A stretch of 64,000 nucleotides of DNA from Ananas comosus (taxonomy: Eukaryota > Streptophyta > Magnoliopsida > Poales > Bromeliaceae): NCBI RefSeq assembly GCF_001540865.1, contig NC_033621.1, positions 1,142,466 through 1,206,465 on the forward strand. The letters are read 5' to 3'. How positions within the stretch are numbered: position 1 is the first letter of the stretch; the number at the start of each line of letters is the position of its first letter. The notes beneath the pieces are model-generated. The model saw only the letters and a list, made by a program, of their open reading frames with translations. It made no database searches and was not told the origin of the DNA. Below are positions 63,854 through 64,000 of this stretch, in pieces. Made by a program: the position numbers and the translations under genes.

Positions 63854-64000
63854 GTAAGTGATCTTCCATGTTAAACTTTTAGGACTCCTGCAATATATCT
63901 CTGTGAAGTCACCATTTTATATTCCTATAGATCCTTGAGAATTATGCATCTCAAAGGTGCATTATCTTACCAAAATTTTATTTTATTCATGGGAAAGGTT

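Overview
This window looks like nuclear DNA of a flowering plant, most likely a monocot outside the grasses; the species is not determined. The genes have many introns, the intergenic DNA is AT-rich, and the 5' ends of two genes are GC-rich (the first exons of MIPS and ACX2), as is common in monocots. Small plant retroelements and MITEs are abundant. There are five protein genes and one intron-containing tRNA. I rebuilt the gene models by hand from splice sites, reading frame and remembered family sequences; no search was run.

Layout. 1-1530: pyrimidine-rich low-complexity DNA, then featureless AT-rich DNA. 1531-1619: tRNA-Tyr(GTA), plus strand. 2170-16412 (minus): complete cytosolic-type homomeric acetyl-CoA carboxylase, 31 coding exons, 2277 codons, with a leader exon near 17.8-18.0 kb. 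18.1-34.5 kb: a 16-kb intergenic tract with a complete TRIM and a complete SMART retroelement, Mutator-, hAT- and PIF-type MITEs, (TA)n-associated elements and LTR-like remnants. 34.6-39.2 kb (plus): myo-inositol-3-phosphate synthase (MIPS) behind a G-box-rich promoter, in front of which lie three copies of a 245-bp unit, two of them split by MITEs. 40.2-45.0 kb (minus): a PP2C-family phosphatase with a long acidic N-terminal region. 48.6-52.2 kb (minus): peroxisomal acyl-CoA oxidase 2 with a PTS2 signal. 53.8 kb: a small scrambled plastid insert. 54.2-55.7 kb: clustered foldback and (TA)n-associated MITEs. 57.7-64.0 kb (plus): a WD40-repeat protein gene that runs off the window.

The genes are not an operon. 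ACC1 (malonyl-CoA for elongation) and ACX2 (peroxisomal beta-oxidation) are opposing lipid enzymes, and MIPS supplies inositol for phytate and phosphoinositides, but I see no evidence that the neighbourhood is more than chance. MIPS and the PP2C gene converge; ACX2 and the WD40 gene diverge across 5.5 kb of repeats.

The most notable anomaly is in MIPS. Every exon is intact and sums to the usual 510 residues, but two consecutive introns lack a GT donor at the conserved exon ends, and one exon end also lacks two coding bases. I found no convincing new biological system; the interest lies in gene-structure anomalies and well-resolved small mobile elements.
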